From: Flemingiibacterium sp045644145
GTDB taxonomy: Bacteria > Bacillota > Clostridia > Oscillospirales > CAG-272
Length of the DNA: 64,000 nt
Assembly (NCBI GenBank): GCA_045644145.1
Contig: JAZRGK010000080.1
Coordinates: 1-64,000, forward strand
Direction of reading: 5' to 3'
Shown here piece after piece: positions 25,540 through 34,127 of the stretch. The position numbers and the translations under genes are program-made. The notes beneath the pieces were generated by a model that worked only from the letters and a program-made list of their open reading frames with translations, made no database searches and was not told the origin of the DNA. Position 1 is the first letter of the stretch. Each line of letters begins with the position of its first letter.

Positions 25540-26154
25540 ATGGCAGACAAACTTACACCGCGGGAACGCGAAATATATGATTTTATTCTCAATGCAATCA
25601 GAAACGAGGGTTATGCACCCAGTGTGCGCGATATCTGCAACGCGCTTAATATGAAGAGCACTTCTACTGTGCACACATATCTTGCAAGGCTTGAAGAAAA
25701 GGGTATGATTCAGAAAGACCCCGGCAAGAGCCGCACACTTCGTGTGGATAATGGCGGTACGCAAAGCGGCTCTACCGTTCGTGTACCCATTCTCGGCAAG
25801 GTGGCGGCAGGGATGCCTATCCTCGCTGTTGAAAACTACGATGGATATATTGATTTTCCCCGTCCCTCATCGCGCACTTCGTCAAACGATTTGTTTGCGC
25901 TTAAAGTTCAGGGCGAAAGCATGATAGAGGTGGGAATAATGGACGGCGACCTCATTGTGGTGGAAAAATGCACCACCGCTAAGGATGAGGATATCATAGT
26001 TGCCTTGGTTGACGATGAAGCCACCGTTAAGACGTTTTATAAAGAGGAAAACAGATTTCGTTTGCAGCCGGAAAACTCCTCTATGAAGCCCATTTATGTA
26101 AACGAGCTTATCGTTCTCGGTAAGGTCGTTGCTTCAATGAGATTCTATAAATAG
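25540..26154 (+). CDS. lexA: SOS repressor LexA
   Basis: The SOS-response repressor, 204 residues. The N-terminal winged helix (LTPREREIYDFILNAIRNEGYAPSVRDI...STSTVHTYLARLEEKG) is followed by the self-cleavage region with the Ala-Gly bond in KVAAGMP. The catalytic Ser lies in QGESMIEVGIMDGD and the catalytic Lys in EATVKTFYKE. All elements for RecA-stimulated autocleavage are intact. ATG at 25540 is preceded by GCGGAGGTG; the frame is open back across the promoter, which is not coding. Confidence 0.97.
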   Translation: MADKLTPREREIYDFILNAIRNEGYAPSVRDICNALNMKSTSTVHTYLARLEEKGMIQKDPGKSRTLRVDNGGTQSGSTVRVPILGKVAAGMPILAVENYDGYIDFPRPSSRTSSNDLFALKVQGESMIEVGIMDGDLIVVEKCTTAKDEDIIVALVDDEATVKTFYKEENRFRLQPENSSMKPIYVNELIVLGKVVASMRFYK

Positions 26155-26175
26155 AGTTACATGTTTATATAATGT

Positions 26176-26230
26176 GGCGGGGAAAACTTTTTTTACAAAA
26201 AGTTTTCCCCCCGCCCTTTTCAAAAAACTT
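26176..26230 (+). terminator. lexA terminator, copy 1 of a dispersed hairpin element
   Basis: A long hairpin with GGCGGGGAAAACTTTTT and AAAAAGTTTTCCCCCCGCC arms (26176-26215) is followed by TTTT and CAAAAAACTT. A close relative, including the 17-base tail, is at 46765-46818. Confidence 0.8.
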
Positions 26231-26307
26231 CTTATAGCCAAAATATGAAAAATCGTTAAGGGCTATGATCACTTTTTCACCACAGACGGCAAATTTGTAT
26301 ATAATAT

Positions 26308-26350
26308 TTGACAAGCGCGTTATTTTATGATATACTATACGATGTATAGT
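26308..26350 (+). promoter_or_regulatory. ABC-F promoter with perfect palindrome over the -10 box
   Basis: TTGACA (26308-26313), 17 bases, TATACT (26331-26336). The palindrome ACTATAC-GAT-GTATAGT (26334-26350) overlaps the end of the -10 box and the expected transcription start. It is the right place for a repressor operator. Confidence 0.7.
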
Positions 26351-26372
26351 AATGTTTATTCGGAGATATACG

Positions 26373-28268
26373 ATGACTGCCATCAGCCTAAGCAATATTT
26401 GCCTTGAATTTGGAACGGATGTCATACTTGATAAGATATCATTCAGTCTGAACGAGGGTGATAAGCTTGGAATTGTGGGCGTAAACGGTGCCGGCAAATC
26501 CACGCTTTTTAAAATAATATATGGAGAGTATACTCCAACCGACGGATCGGTTTTTATATCTAAGGATAAAACCGTGGGAATGCTTGAGCAAAACACGGGG
26601 CTTGAGGGCGACAGCACGGTGCTCGACGAAATGCTGCTGTCGTTTTCTGATCTGATAGCTGATGAAAAAAGGCTTGAAGAACTTCAGTGTGCTCTTGAAA
26701 AAACTCCGGCGGACGCGGTTTTGATTTCCTCTTACACCTCTCTTGCGGACAGATTTAAACGTGCTGGCGGATATGAGTTCCGTTCGAGATGCAAGGGAAT
26801 ACTCAAAAACCTCGGATTTGACGAGCGGTTTCACGATCTAAAAATATCTGCATTGTCCGGCGGTCAAAAGACACGCCTTGCCCTTGCAAGACAGCTTATA
26901 ACATCGCCCGATATACTCATGCTTGATGAGCCAACAAACCACCTTGATATAGAGACGCTTGCTTGGCTTGAGGATTTCCTTGCAGGCTACAAGGGAACTC
27001 TTCTCGTCATTTCCCATGACCGTTTCTTCCTTGATAAGGTGACGAACAAGACTCTTGAAATTGAAAATACTCACGGAGAGCTTTATAACGGAAATTACTC
27101 ACGCTATGTGGCGCTGAAAGCCGAAAGCCGTGAGATACGGGAGCGTCAGTATAAAAATCAGCAGAAAGAGATTGCTAGAATAGAGGCGTATATCGAACAG
27201 CAGCGCAGATGGAACCGTGAGCGCAACATAATCGCGGCAGAAAGCCGTCAGAAGGCGCTTGACCGCATGGTGAAGATCGACCGTCCGGAGAATCTTCCGG
27301 AAAAAATACGGCTGTCCTTCACAAAATCCGGCGAAAGCGGAAACGATGTGCTCACTGTCAAGAATCTTTCAAAGGCTTTTCCGGACAAGCCATTGTTCTC
27401 GGATGTTTCGTTCTTGGTGAAGAAGCGTGATCATCTGTTCATAGCCGGCCCCAACGGATGCGGTAAGTCCACACTTATAAAAATAATCGCGGACAAGCTC
27501 TCTCAAGATTCGGGAAGCTTTGAGTACGGTTATAACGTAACGGTGGGATATTACGATCAGGAAAATCAAAATCTTGATCCGGAAAATACTGTGCTTGACG
27601 AGCTGTGGAACTGCTATGAAGGACTTACGCAGACCGAAATTCGCTCTGCACTTGCACTCTTCCTTTTCAAGGGCGACGATATTGAAAAAAAGGTGTCCGT
27701 TTTAAGCGGCGGCGAAAAAGCAAGGCTTACGCTGTGCAAGCTGATCCTTTCAAGAATGAATCTGCTTATCTTGGACGAGCCAACCAACCATCTTGACATA
27801 AATTCCAGAGAAGCGCTTGAAAATGCGCTCTCGGAGTTCGACGGGACAATAATTGCCGTGTCCCATGACCGATATTTTATATCAAAATTGGCTACACGTG
27901 TGCTTGATCTTTCCTCAAAGCCTGCCCTTGATTTTATGGGCAGCTATGAGCAGTACAAGGCGCATATGGCAAGGGTGAGTGCATCGGAATCCGCTCCCAC
28001 GCTGACGGTGATTACGGATGCAAAAGAGAAGTATTTGAAGGCTAAGGAACAGGCATCGGAACAGCGAAAGCTTAAAACCAGAATGAAAAAGAACGCCGAA
28101 GAAACGGTCAGGCTTGAAGCCGAGCTGGAGGAACTCACGGAAAAGCTTGGAGATGAGTCCATACAGGCTGACTATGTTAAGGTAAACGAACTTTATACAC
28201 GTCAGTCGGAGGTGGAAGAACGACTTATGGAATTATATGAGGAGGCAGAAGGCTTTGATGAAAACTAA
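26373..28268 (+). CDS. ABC-F family ATPase
   Basis: A soluble double-ATPase protein of 631 residues. ABC-F proteins bind the ribosomal E site and affect translation or drug resistance. Domain 1 has Walker A GVNGAGKST, signature LSGGQKTRLALA and Walker B ILMLDEPTNHLD. Domain 2 repeats these as GPNGCGKST, LSGGEKARLTLC and LLILDEPTNHLD. The linker between them carries the charged helical pair expected for the tRNA-contacting region, with YIEQQRRWNRERNIIAAESRQKALDRM. A C-terminal coiled coil of about 85 residues (from TDAKEKYLKAKEQ) resembles YdiF/Uup-type housekeeping members more than short resistance forms. The stop overlaps the next gene's start by 11 bases. Confidence 0.93.
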   Translation: MTAISLSNICLEFGTDVILDKISFSLNEGDKLGIVGVNGAGKSTLFKIIYGEYTPTDGSVFISKDKTVGMLEQNTGLEGDSTVLDEMLLSFSDLIADEKRLEELQCALEKTPADAVLISSYTSLADRFKRAGGYEFRSRCKGILKNLGFDERFHDLKISALSGGQKTRLALARQLITSPDILMLDEPTNHLDIETLAWLEDFLAGYKGTLLVISHDRFFLDKVTNKTLEIENTHGELYNGNYSRYVALKAESREIRERQYKNQQKEIARIEAYIEQQRRWNRERNIIAAESRQKALDRMVKIDRPENLPEKIRLSFTKSGESGNDVLTVKNLSKAFPDKPLFSDVSFLVKKRDHLFIAGPNGCGKSTLIKIIADKLSQDSGSFEYGYNVTVGYYDQENQNLDPENTVLDELWNCYEGLTQTEIRSALALFLFKGDDIEKKVSVLSGGEKARLTLCKLILSRMNLLILDEPTNHLDINSREALENALSEFDGTIIAVSHDRYFISKLATRVLDLSSKPALDFMGSYEQYKAHMARVSASESAPTLTVITDAKEKYLKAKEQASEQRKLKTRMKKNAEETVRLEAELEELTEKLGDESIQADYVKVNELYTRQSEVEERLMELYEEAEGFDEN

Positions 28269-29469
28269 AATGCTTGTTTGCGGCATAACTATGAATTGTG
28301 CCGGCACAGAAAAATCTTTCCTTTCCTTTTTATCTTGTCTTGATTTTGACAGATTTGACGTAACCCTTCTTCTTGCAAAAAGAGAGGGCCTGCTTCTTGA
28401 CCAGGTGCCGAAGCAGGTCAAAATTGAGATCATGGAAAAGTATGGGGATATGTTCCTGCTTTCGGCTAAAAATGCGGCGAAAACCATGTTTGACTGCTTT
28501 GTTAAAGAGAATCCTCTTACGCTTTTTGAAATCCTGCCATATTTTCTGAGGACTCTGTTTACAAGGGGCGAAAAACGAAGCTCTGCGGCAACCTGGATGT
28601 GGCTTCATTTTATGAAGAAAATGCCCGCAGTCAAAGAAAAATACGATGTTGCTGTGGCTTATTGGGGTGACCGCACCATGTTCTATATGTGCGACATGGT
28701 GAAAGCTGACAAGAAAATAGCGTGGCTCCACTTCGATTATTCAAATCCCCCTCGTGATGATACTATCTATCTTGATTATTTTAAGAGATGCGATAAGGTG
28801 GTAACCGTATCAAAGCTGGTTGACGATTCTCTTAAAAGCAAGCTCCCCGAAATAGCCGAGCGCACGGTGATGATGGAAAACATCACAAGCCCAAAGCAGA
28901 TTTGGGATCTTGCGCTTGCAGGCGATACATTTCCCGACACTCATTTCACAGGTAAGCGAATTCTGACAATTGGCCGTATAGGTGAGCAGAAGGGACTTGA
29001 CCTTGTGGTTCCGGTGCTGAGGCGGCTCAGAAACGACGGCTTTGATGTGCGTTGGTATGTGCTTGGCGACGGTGAGGAGGAATATAAGCAGTATTTGTCA
29101 CAGCTTCTTGTGGACAACGGCGTTGCGGATATGATGATATTCCTCGGGACTACCCAGAATCCCTACACTTATCTTCGTGACTGCGACATATATGCACAGC
29201 CCTCTCGCCATGAAGGTAAACCGATTTCCGTTGAGGAAGCTAAGATCATGTATAAGCCCATTCTGGCTTCTCATTATCTTTCCGCACCTGAACAGCTTGA
29301 CGGCGGAAAGCTTGGCGTGATATGTGATATTTCCTCTGAGGGCATATATGATGGTATAAAGAAGCTTTTGTCTGACGAGGCGCTTTGCGACAGTCTTTCG
29401 GAAACTCTTGCCGCCAGAAAGTTCGGCAACTCCGAGGAAATAGAAAAGTTTTATAAAATGCTCGATTAA
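28258..29469 (+). CDS. Glycosyltransferase family 4 (GT-B fold)
   Basis: A 403-residue glycosyltransferase. The N-terminal half has the hallmark TMNCAGTEKSFLSFLSCLDFDRFDVTLLLAKREG seen in glycan and teichoic-type transferases. The C-terminal half has the nucleotide-sugar site: RILTIGRIGEQKGLDLVVPVLRRL, WYVLGDGEEE and the E-x7-E-like stretch PSRHEGKPISVEEAKIM. It most likely builds cell-surface polysaccharide at the inner face of the membrane; donor and acceptor are unknown. It starts inside the end of the ABC-F gene, so the two are translationally coupled. I take ATG at 28258, with GAGGCAGAAGG upstream. Confidence 0.88.
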   Translation: MKTKMLVCGITMNCAGTEKSFLSFLSCLDFDRFDVTLLLAKREGLLLDQVPKQVKIEIMEKYGDMFLLSAKNAAKTMFDCFVKENPLTLFEILPYFLRTLFTRGEKRSSAATWMWLHFMKKMPAVKEKYDVAVAYWGDRTMFYMCDMVKADKKIAWLHFDYSNPPRDDTIYLDYFKRCDKVVTVSKLVDDSLKSKLPEIAERTVMMENITSPKQIWDLALAGDTFPDTHFTGKRILTIGRIGEQKGLDLVVPVLRRLRNDGFDVRWYVLGDGEEEYKQYLSQLLVDNGVADMMIFLGTTQNPYTYLRDCDIYAQPSRHEGKPISVEEAKIMYKPILASHYLSAPEQLDGGKLGVICDISSEGIYDGIKKLLSDEALCDSLSETLAARKFGNSEEIEKFYKMLD

Positions 29470-29509
29470 AGCATAATAATATTGATAAACCGTAAAATTC
29501 AACGTAACT

Positions 29510-29538
29510 TTGCAATTTACCGACCTATATGGTATAAC
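29510..29538 (+). promoter_or_regulatory. Sigma-A promoter of prfB
   Basis: TTGCAA (29510-29515), a 17-base spacer and TATAAC (29533-29538). Confidence 0.65.
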
Positions 29539-29573
29539 ATGTACAATATTGCAATGATGATGGAGGAACTACA

Positions 29574-30683
29574 TTGATAATTCAACTTGAAGAAGCTAAA
29601 TATAAGCTACAGAATATGCGTGCCGATATAGATGAGCTGGCGTCGGCACTGCGCATCGAACAGCTTTCCGCAGAGGTTGCCGCTGATGAGGAAAAGACTG
29701 TTGCGGCGGACTTTTGGAACGACGCCGAAAATTCCAGCAAAATACTTCAGCAGATAAAGCAGAAGAAAGATAAAATCGAAGCTTTTGAAACCCTTAAGAA
29801 TCGCCTTGAGGATGCTATTGTTTTGGCAGAAATGGGCATAGAGGAGAACGATGAATCCGTGGTTGCCGAGGTTGAGGCGGAAATGGCGGAGGTAATCAAG
29901 GAGGAAGAACGTCAGCGTATAGAGGTTCTTCTTTCCGGTGAATACGACCGCAACAACGCCATCGTTTCCTTCCATCCCGGTGCAGGCGGCACCGAGGCAC
30001 AGGACTGGGCACTTATGCTGTACCGCATGTACACCCGTTGGGGTGAGCGTCACGGCTACAACGTAAAGCTCCTTGACTGGCTTGATGGAGAAGAAGCCGG
30101 CATAAAGAGCGCAACTATTATGGTTGAGGGAACCAACGCTTACGGCTACCTTAAGAGTGAAGCGGGTGTTCACCGCCTTGTGCGAATCTCTCCCTTTGAT
30201 GCATCAGGACGCCGTCAGACATCCTTTGCATCTGTTGACGTTATGCCTGAATTTGAGGATGACGGAAAGATAGAGATTCGCGATGAAGACCTTGAAATTA
30301 CGGCTCACCGTTCGTCCGGCGCCGGCGGTCAGCACGTCAACAAGACCGACTCGGCTATCCGTATAACTCATATTCCTACCGGTATAGTTGTAGGCTGTCA
30401 GACCGAGCGCAGTCAGCTTCAGAACAAGGAAACGGCCCTTAAGATGCTGAAATCCAAGCTGATGGAAATAAAGGAGCGCGAAAATCTTGCGCGTATAGAC
30501 GATATCAAGGGTGTTAAGAACAATATAGAGTGGGGAAGTCAGATACGCTCCTATGTATTTATGCCATATACCCTTGCAAAGGATAACCGCACGGGTTATG
30601 AGGATGGAAATATTACTGCGGTAATGGATGGCGAAATCGACGGATTCATAAACGCTTATTTGAAGCAGAACGCAAACAAATAA
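29574..30683 (+). CDS. prfB: Peptide chain release factor 2
   Basis: Release factor 2 ends translation at UGA and UAA codons. The 369-residue protein has the stop-codon recognition motif in RISPFDASGRRQTS (SPF) and the catalytic GGQ in HRSSGAGGQHVNKT. The start is TTG at 29574 with GGAGG (29562-29566) at good spacing; no in-frame ATG lies close by. Many prfB genes need a +1 shift at an early in-frame UGA. Here the frame is uninterrupted through codons 20-30 (IDELASALRIEQLSAEV), so the autoregulatory frameshift is absent. Confidence 0.96.
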   Translation: MIIQLEEAKYKLQNMRADIDELASALRIEQLSAEVAADEEKTVAADFWNDAENSSKILQQIKQKKDKIEAFETLKNRLEDAIVLAEMGIEENDESVVAEVEAEMAEVIKEEERQRIEVLLSGEYDRNNAIVSFHPGAGGTEAQDWALMLYRMYTRWGERHGYNVKLLDWLDGEEAGIKSATIMVEGTNAYGYLKSEAGVHRLVRISPFDASGRRQTSFASVDVMPEFEDDGKIEIRDEDLEITAHRSSGAGGQHVNKTDSAIRITHIPTGIVVGCQTERSQLQNKETALKMLKSKLMEIKERENLARIDDIKGVKNNIEWGSQIRSYVFMPYTLAKDNRTGYEDGNITAVMDGEIDGFINAYLKQNANK

Positions 30684-30710
30684 GACACGCACAGGGTAAA
30701 TAAAAATCAA

Positions 30711-30746
30711 GGGGCTGCTGCAAGTTGTACAACTTGCAGCAGCCCC
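30711..30746. terminator. Perfect 36-base palindrome, two-way terminator
   Basis: Arms GGGGCTGCTGCAAGTTGT and ACAACTTGCAGCAGCCCC are exact complements. It lies between the converging prfB and the small membrane protein gene. Confidence 0.85.
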
Positions 30747-30761
30747 GTTTGTCATGCATTG

Positions 30762-31088
30762 TTATTCTTCATCGCTTACAGCTTCGATAGCTTCAATAGC
30801 TTCATCTACTGCTGCGGATATTTCGTCCGATGTGTCCTTAGCTTTGGAGCATTCACATTCATATTCTTCATCATCGAAGCGGAGGTCACCCAACATATCC
30901 TCGTCGAATCCCCAATCGTCGTCACAGCAGTCACAGCCGCAGCCGCAGGAGAGCATTTTTCTTTCTTCAGCTTTCTTAATAAGCTTCACAACAAGGAATA
31001 TAATTCCTGCTGCCGCAACAATGGAGCCGGTAATAATAAGCGCCAGCTTAAGCCCATTTATGCCGGAATTTTTGTTTTGCTTTCTCAT
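30762..31088 (-). CDS. Small acidic membrane protein with Cys cluster
   Basis: I do not recognise this 108-residue protein. A basic N-terminus (MRKQNKNSG) leads into one membrane segment at about residues 14-36, then a basic stretch KLIKKAEERK. The rest is strongly acidic, with CGCGCDCCDDDWGFDEDMLGD and a later CEC. Seven Cys residues close together suggest metal or disulfide binding on the soluble side, and the positive-inside pattern leaves the orientation open. GGAAGG upstream supports the start. It stands alone on the minus strand between terminators. Confidence 0.7.
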   Translation of the reverse strand: MRKQNKNSGINGLKLALIITGSIVAAAGIIFLVVKLIKKAEERKMLSCGCGCDCCDDDWGFDEDMLGDLRFDDEEYECECSKAKDTSDEISAAVDEAIEAIEAVSDEE

Positions 31089-31276
31089 TATATCGTACCT
31101 TCCTTTTCACAGAATAGTATTTTACGCTTTTATTATAGCATACATGTTAAAAAATTGAAAGACTTTTTTATGAAATTATTGTAAAACCCTTGTGACTCGA
31201 CCTGCACCTATCAGATTGCTCAATATTTCAAGCTTGTTTTTAGGTTTTTGACCATTTCACTTAATAAGCACACTGT

Positions 31277-31981
31277 TTATTTCTTGTTGTTCTTTTTGAT
31301 GTGTCTTACGTCGTTAAGCATCCTTAAGCTGTCTTTTAGCACATGTACCTTGCTTTCACGGTGGGTTACCACCTTTACGGGCATTTCTGTGATTTTTGCC
31401 CCCATATTGTTTGCTTTTATAAGCACCTCGAAATCGAAGGCAAAGCCGTCTACAACGCAGGACGGAAAAATAGCGCGCGCCGTATCACGGCGGAATGCCT
31501 TGAAGCCGCACTGCGAATCGGTGAGCTTGAATCCTGCCGCCAGCGCAAGGCACTTTATATATGCTTTTGAGGCTAATTTGCGAGATAGCGTATATCCGCT
31601 GTAGCCGTCATCGGTCAGATTTCTGGAGCCTATGACAACATCGGTATCACCGTTTCTTTTGAATATCTCGGCGGCTGTTTTTATAACGTCAAGTCCGTAC
31701 GCAAGGTCGCAGTCTGTGAAGATTATTACGTCGCCATCTGCGCTCAGTACCGCATTGCGGATTGCCGCGCCTTTGCCCTTGTTTTTTTCATATCCCACAG
31801 CTTTTATCCGCGGATTATCAAACGCATCAACGGCAGAACGGCATTCGTCAGTGCTTCCGTCGTCGGAAAAAATTACTTCGTAATCATCAAAGGTTTTCTC
31901 CATGTAGGCGGAAACCGTTTTCAGTGTGTTATCGATTATGTTGTTTTCATTGTACATTGGTATGCAAAGCGAAATTTTCAT
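31277..31981 (-). CDS. Glycosyltransferase family 2 (dolichyl-phosphate glucosyltransferase-like)
   Basis: A 234-residue GT-A transferase. It has the family's N-terminal ISLCIPMYNENNIIDNTL, the nucleotide-binding VIFSDDGSTDEC and the metal-binding IIFTDCDLAYGLD, and ends in the pattern SQCGFKAFRRDTARAIFPS...DFEVLIKA of the polyprenyl-phosphate glucosyltransferase subgroup. It has no membrane segments of its own. I start at ATG 31981; an overlapping GTG at 31999 is possible and would couple it to the upstream gene through a GTGA overlap. It is the last of the sortase-RlmA-GT2 set on the minus strand. Confidence 0.88.
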   Translation of the reverse strand: MKISLCIPMYNENNIIDNTLKTVSAYMEKTFDDYEVIFSDDGSTDECRSAVDAFDNPRIKAVGYEKNKGKGAAIRNAVLSADGDVIIFTDCDLAYGLDVIKTAAEIFKRNGDTDVVIGSRNLTDDGYSGYTLSRKLASKAYIKCLALAAGFKLTDSQCGFKAFRRDTARAIFPSCVVDGFAFDFEVLIKANNMGAKITEMPVKVVTHRESKVHVLKDSLRMLNDVRHIKKNNKK

Positions 31982-31995
31982 AATGCTGTCCGTTT

Positions 31996-32832
31996 TCACC
32001 TTTTTGTGTAAATAAATATATCGAAATCCGCTGTGATTTCAAGATGACCAAGGCTGTTTATCTTGGCAGCATCTGTTTTTGAGGTCTTGAATGCGTAAGG
32101 GGTCATGAGAAAGAGCGGCATAAGATCCTCACCCTGACAGTCAAAGGTGTATTTTACTTTTCTCAATTCTGTTTCATCAAATCCTATGGGAAGATCACGC
32201 CTGCCTTCATTTTCGTAAGCATTTTCATAAATTGCCTTTTTAAGCTCCCATAAATGGTGACGTCCTGCCGCGCCTACGATCAAAATTCCGCCGGGCTTCA
32301 GGATTCTTAAGAATTCCTCGCCTGCAACCGGAGCAAACAGGCTTATTACCGCATCTGCGGCTTCATCCGCCACCGGAAGCTCAAAAACGCTTGCTACGCC
32401 GAAGAATGAATTATCACCTGCCGACTTTGCACGCTTTGCGGCCTTGTCGCAGGCGTATTTTGAAAGATCGAAACCATAGACAGAAGCGCCGCCAGAAGCC
32501 ACTTCGTGTGAATAATATCCCTCACCGCATCCGGCATCAATCACGATTTTGGCATTTCCCGCTGCCTCGGCTACCGCTTTGGCAAATGGGGCGTAATATC
32601 CTTTATCAAGGAAAGCGGTGCGGGAGCGAACCATTTCGCGATCATCACCGGAAGTTCCTGCCGCCCGTGTCAGAGTCACATATCCGCTTTTCGCAATGTC
32701 GAAGCAATGCCGCCGCACTCCGCCGCAGTACAGACTGCCGGCTTTACGTTCAAGCGGTGCGCCGCAGAAAGGGCATGACAGTATATTCATTGGTTTTACC
32801 GCGCTTTTGCCGTAATGCCTGATATGCGGCAA
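31996..32832 (-). CDS. rlmA: Class I SAM methyltransferase, 23S rRNA (guanine-N1) RlmA-like
   Basis: A methyltransferase of the RlmA type, which modifies G745 or G748 of 23S rRNA. An N-terminal zinc ribbon (CPFCGAPLERKAGSLYCGG...HCFDIAKSGYV) is followed by a SAM-binding Rossmann fold (VIDAGCGEGYYSHEV, about residues 97-111) and DAVISLFAP. The zinc ribbon plus this fold is specific to the RlmA family. The start is uncertain: TTG at 32832 has AGAAAGG at good spacing but lies in a hairpin stem, whereas ATG at 32790 (MNILSCPFCG) fits the family N-terminus better. Confidence 0.85.
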   Translation of the reverse strand: MPHIRHYGKSAVKPMNILSCPFCGAPLERKAGSLYCGGVRRHCFDIAKSGYVTLTRAAGTSGDDREMVRSRTAFLDKGYYAPFAKAVAEAAGNAKIVIDAGCGEGYYSHEVASGGASVYGFDLSKYACDKAAKRAKSAGDNSFFGVASVFELPVADEAADAVISLFAPVAGEEFLRILKPGGILIVGAAGRHHLWELKKAIYENAYENEGRRDLPIGFDETELRKVKYTFDCQGEDLMPLFLMTPYAFKTSKTDAAKINSLGHLEITADFDIFIYTKR

Positions 32833-32837
32833 AAGCG
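32802..32837 (-). promoter_or_regulatory. 11-bp hairpin over the putative rlmA start
   Basis: CGCTTTTGCCG (32802-32812) and CGGCAAAAGCG (32827-32837) are exact complements with a 14-base loop. The candidate TTG start lies in one arm. No T-tract follows on the minus strand, so it does not look like a terminator for the sortase gene. Confidence 0.6.
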
Positions 32838-32854
32838 AGCCTTTCTTCTTTCGT

Positions 32855-33976
32855 TTATTTCTCCACCTTTATGAGCTTGGCGTGAAGGGCAATTCGTCCC
32901 ACATAATAGGAGGAGGCATCGTTTGAGGGGGTGCAGGTGGATAGTGTTATTATTTTATCGTCACCTGTGAATGTCATATTTTTATTATGCTCTGACTGCG
33001 ACTGCATTTCCTCGCAGAACGCCACAAAGTCCTCGTCGGAGGAGAACTCCATGCGGAAATACTGATATGTATACACCGTTTGGAATATGGAGAACGGCTC
33101 ATAGGTATACATTCCGTCAAAGGTATATACCTCAATAAGCTTTGAATTGAATATCTCCTCGTCACGGAACAGCATAACATTATTGAACATGTTGCCGTCA
33201 AGCATGTTGTGACCGTAAAAGACTGTGTTGCGGTTGTTCTCAATATTGGCGTCGGCGCGGTAGTCGGCGTATATTGAGCCGACCACCAGAAAATCCCCGT
33301 TCCACGCACGGTTTAAATAATATTCATTGTCTTCACCCTGCACGATGGGGAAGCTTATGTTTGTGCCGTCTATGTGGATGTATCCGTATATATCGGGATT
33401 TACCGATTTAAGATAGTTTAAATTTGCCTTTATCTGCTCGAATTTTGCATTGTGTTCTACCGTATCGGAAGTAATATCCGAAGCATCGGATGAAAGAGAT
33501 GTGTAGTAATCAAGCAGTACGGGTGATTTGGAAAGGGGCGTTGAGGGCGCTATTGCATGCTCGCCTGAAAGATCCTCGCTAAAAATGTTGTCTGCAATAT
33601 TTCCGTAAATATCATCGCCTTTCTTATAATCCGCAAGGCGCTGTACAAGCGACCACCCGCTTCCGATAAAGATAGCCGCGAATACAACAAGCGCGGTGTA
33701 GCGAATGATGGGAAATATTCTGCGTTTAGCGGAGCTGTTGCTTTGGGGGGCAGGGGCTATATCATCCGAGCTAAGGGTTTCAAGAGAATCGAGAAACAGG
33801 TCACAGCTTACGGATATGGGTTCGGCATCGGAATATGATACCTCAGATTCGGCATCGGATTCATCGCTCGGTTCGCGTACAAAATCCTGTTCTGCGTCAA
33901 AAGAAACAGCATTCTCTTCCGACTGAGCCGGAAGAACGTTATTTGCTTTTGGGGTATGCTTTTTTTTACGGCTCAA
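32855..33976 (-). CDS. srtB: Class B sortase
   Basis: A membrane-anchored transpeptidase that links proteins to the cell wall, 373 residues. A long acidic, Ser-rich cytoplasmic N-terminus of about 85 residues precedes one membrane segment (about 90-112). The sortase domain follows, with the catalytic His in NTVFYGHNMLDG, the catalytic Cys in IITLSTCTPSN and the Arg in YVGRIALHAKL, all intact. The N-terminal tail is much longer than the few residues usual for SrtB. I saw no clear sorting-signal substrate in this window. It has its own promoter. Confidence 0.92.
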   Translation of the reverse strand: MSRKKKHTPKANNVLPAQSEENAVSFDAEQDFVREPSDESDAESEVSYSDAEPISVSCDLFLDSLETLSSDDIAPAPQSNSSAKRRIFPIIRYTALVVFAAIFIGSGWSLVQRLADYKKGDDIYGNIADNIFSEDLSGEHAIAPSTPLSKSPVLLDYYTSLSSDASDITSDTVEHNAKFEQIKANLNYLKSVNPDIYGYIHIDGTNISFPIVQGEDNEYYLNRAWNGDFLVVGSIYADYRADANIENNRNTVFYGHNMLDGNMFNNVMLFRDEEIFNSKLIEVYTFDGMYTYEPFSIFQTVYTYQYFRMEFSSDEDFVAFCEEMQSQSEHNKNMTFTGDDKIITLSTCTPSNDASSYYVGRIALHAKLIKVEK

Positions 33977-34010
33977 AGAATCACCTCACGAAAATAATGC
34001 TTATTCTAAT

Positions 34011-34039
34011 ATTATAAATCATAATTTGACTTTTGGCAA
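34011..34039 (-). promoter_or_regulatory. Sigma-A promoter of the sortase unit
   Basis: On the minus strand TTGCCA (34039-34034) and TATAAT (34016-34011) are 17 bases apart. Confidence 0.65.
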
Positions 34040-34127
34040 GCACTAAAACGAAACTTTAACACTTTTATAATAAAATATGTGTGGGGATTACCTTGGAACA
34101 CGGAAAAAGCTCGTATCACATCAGGAT

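Noticed and set aside
29554..29577. Mini-ORF ATG ATG ATG GAG GAA CTA CAT TGA overlapping the prfB TTG, as a possible frameshift leader
   Set aside because: prfB would be in the -1 frame relative to it, not the +1 frame of the known RF2 shift, and there is no CTTTGA slip site.
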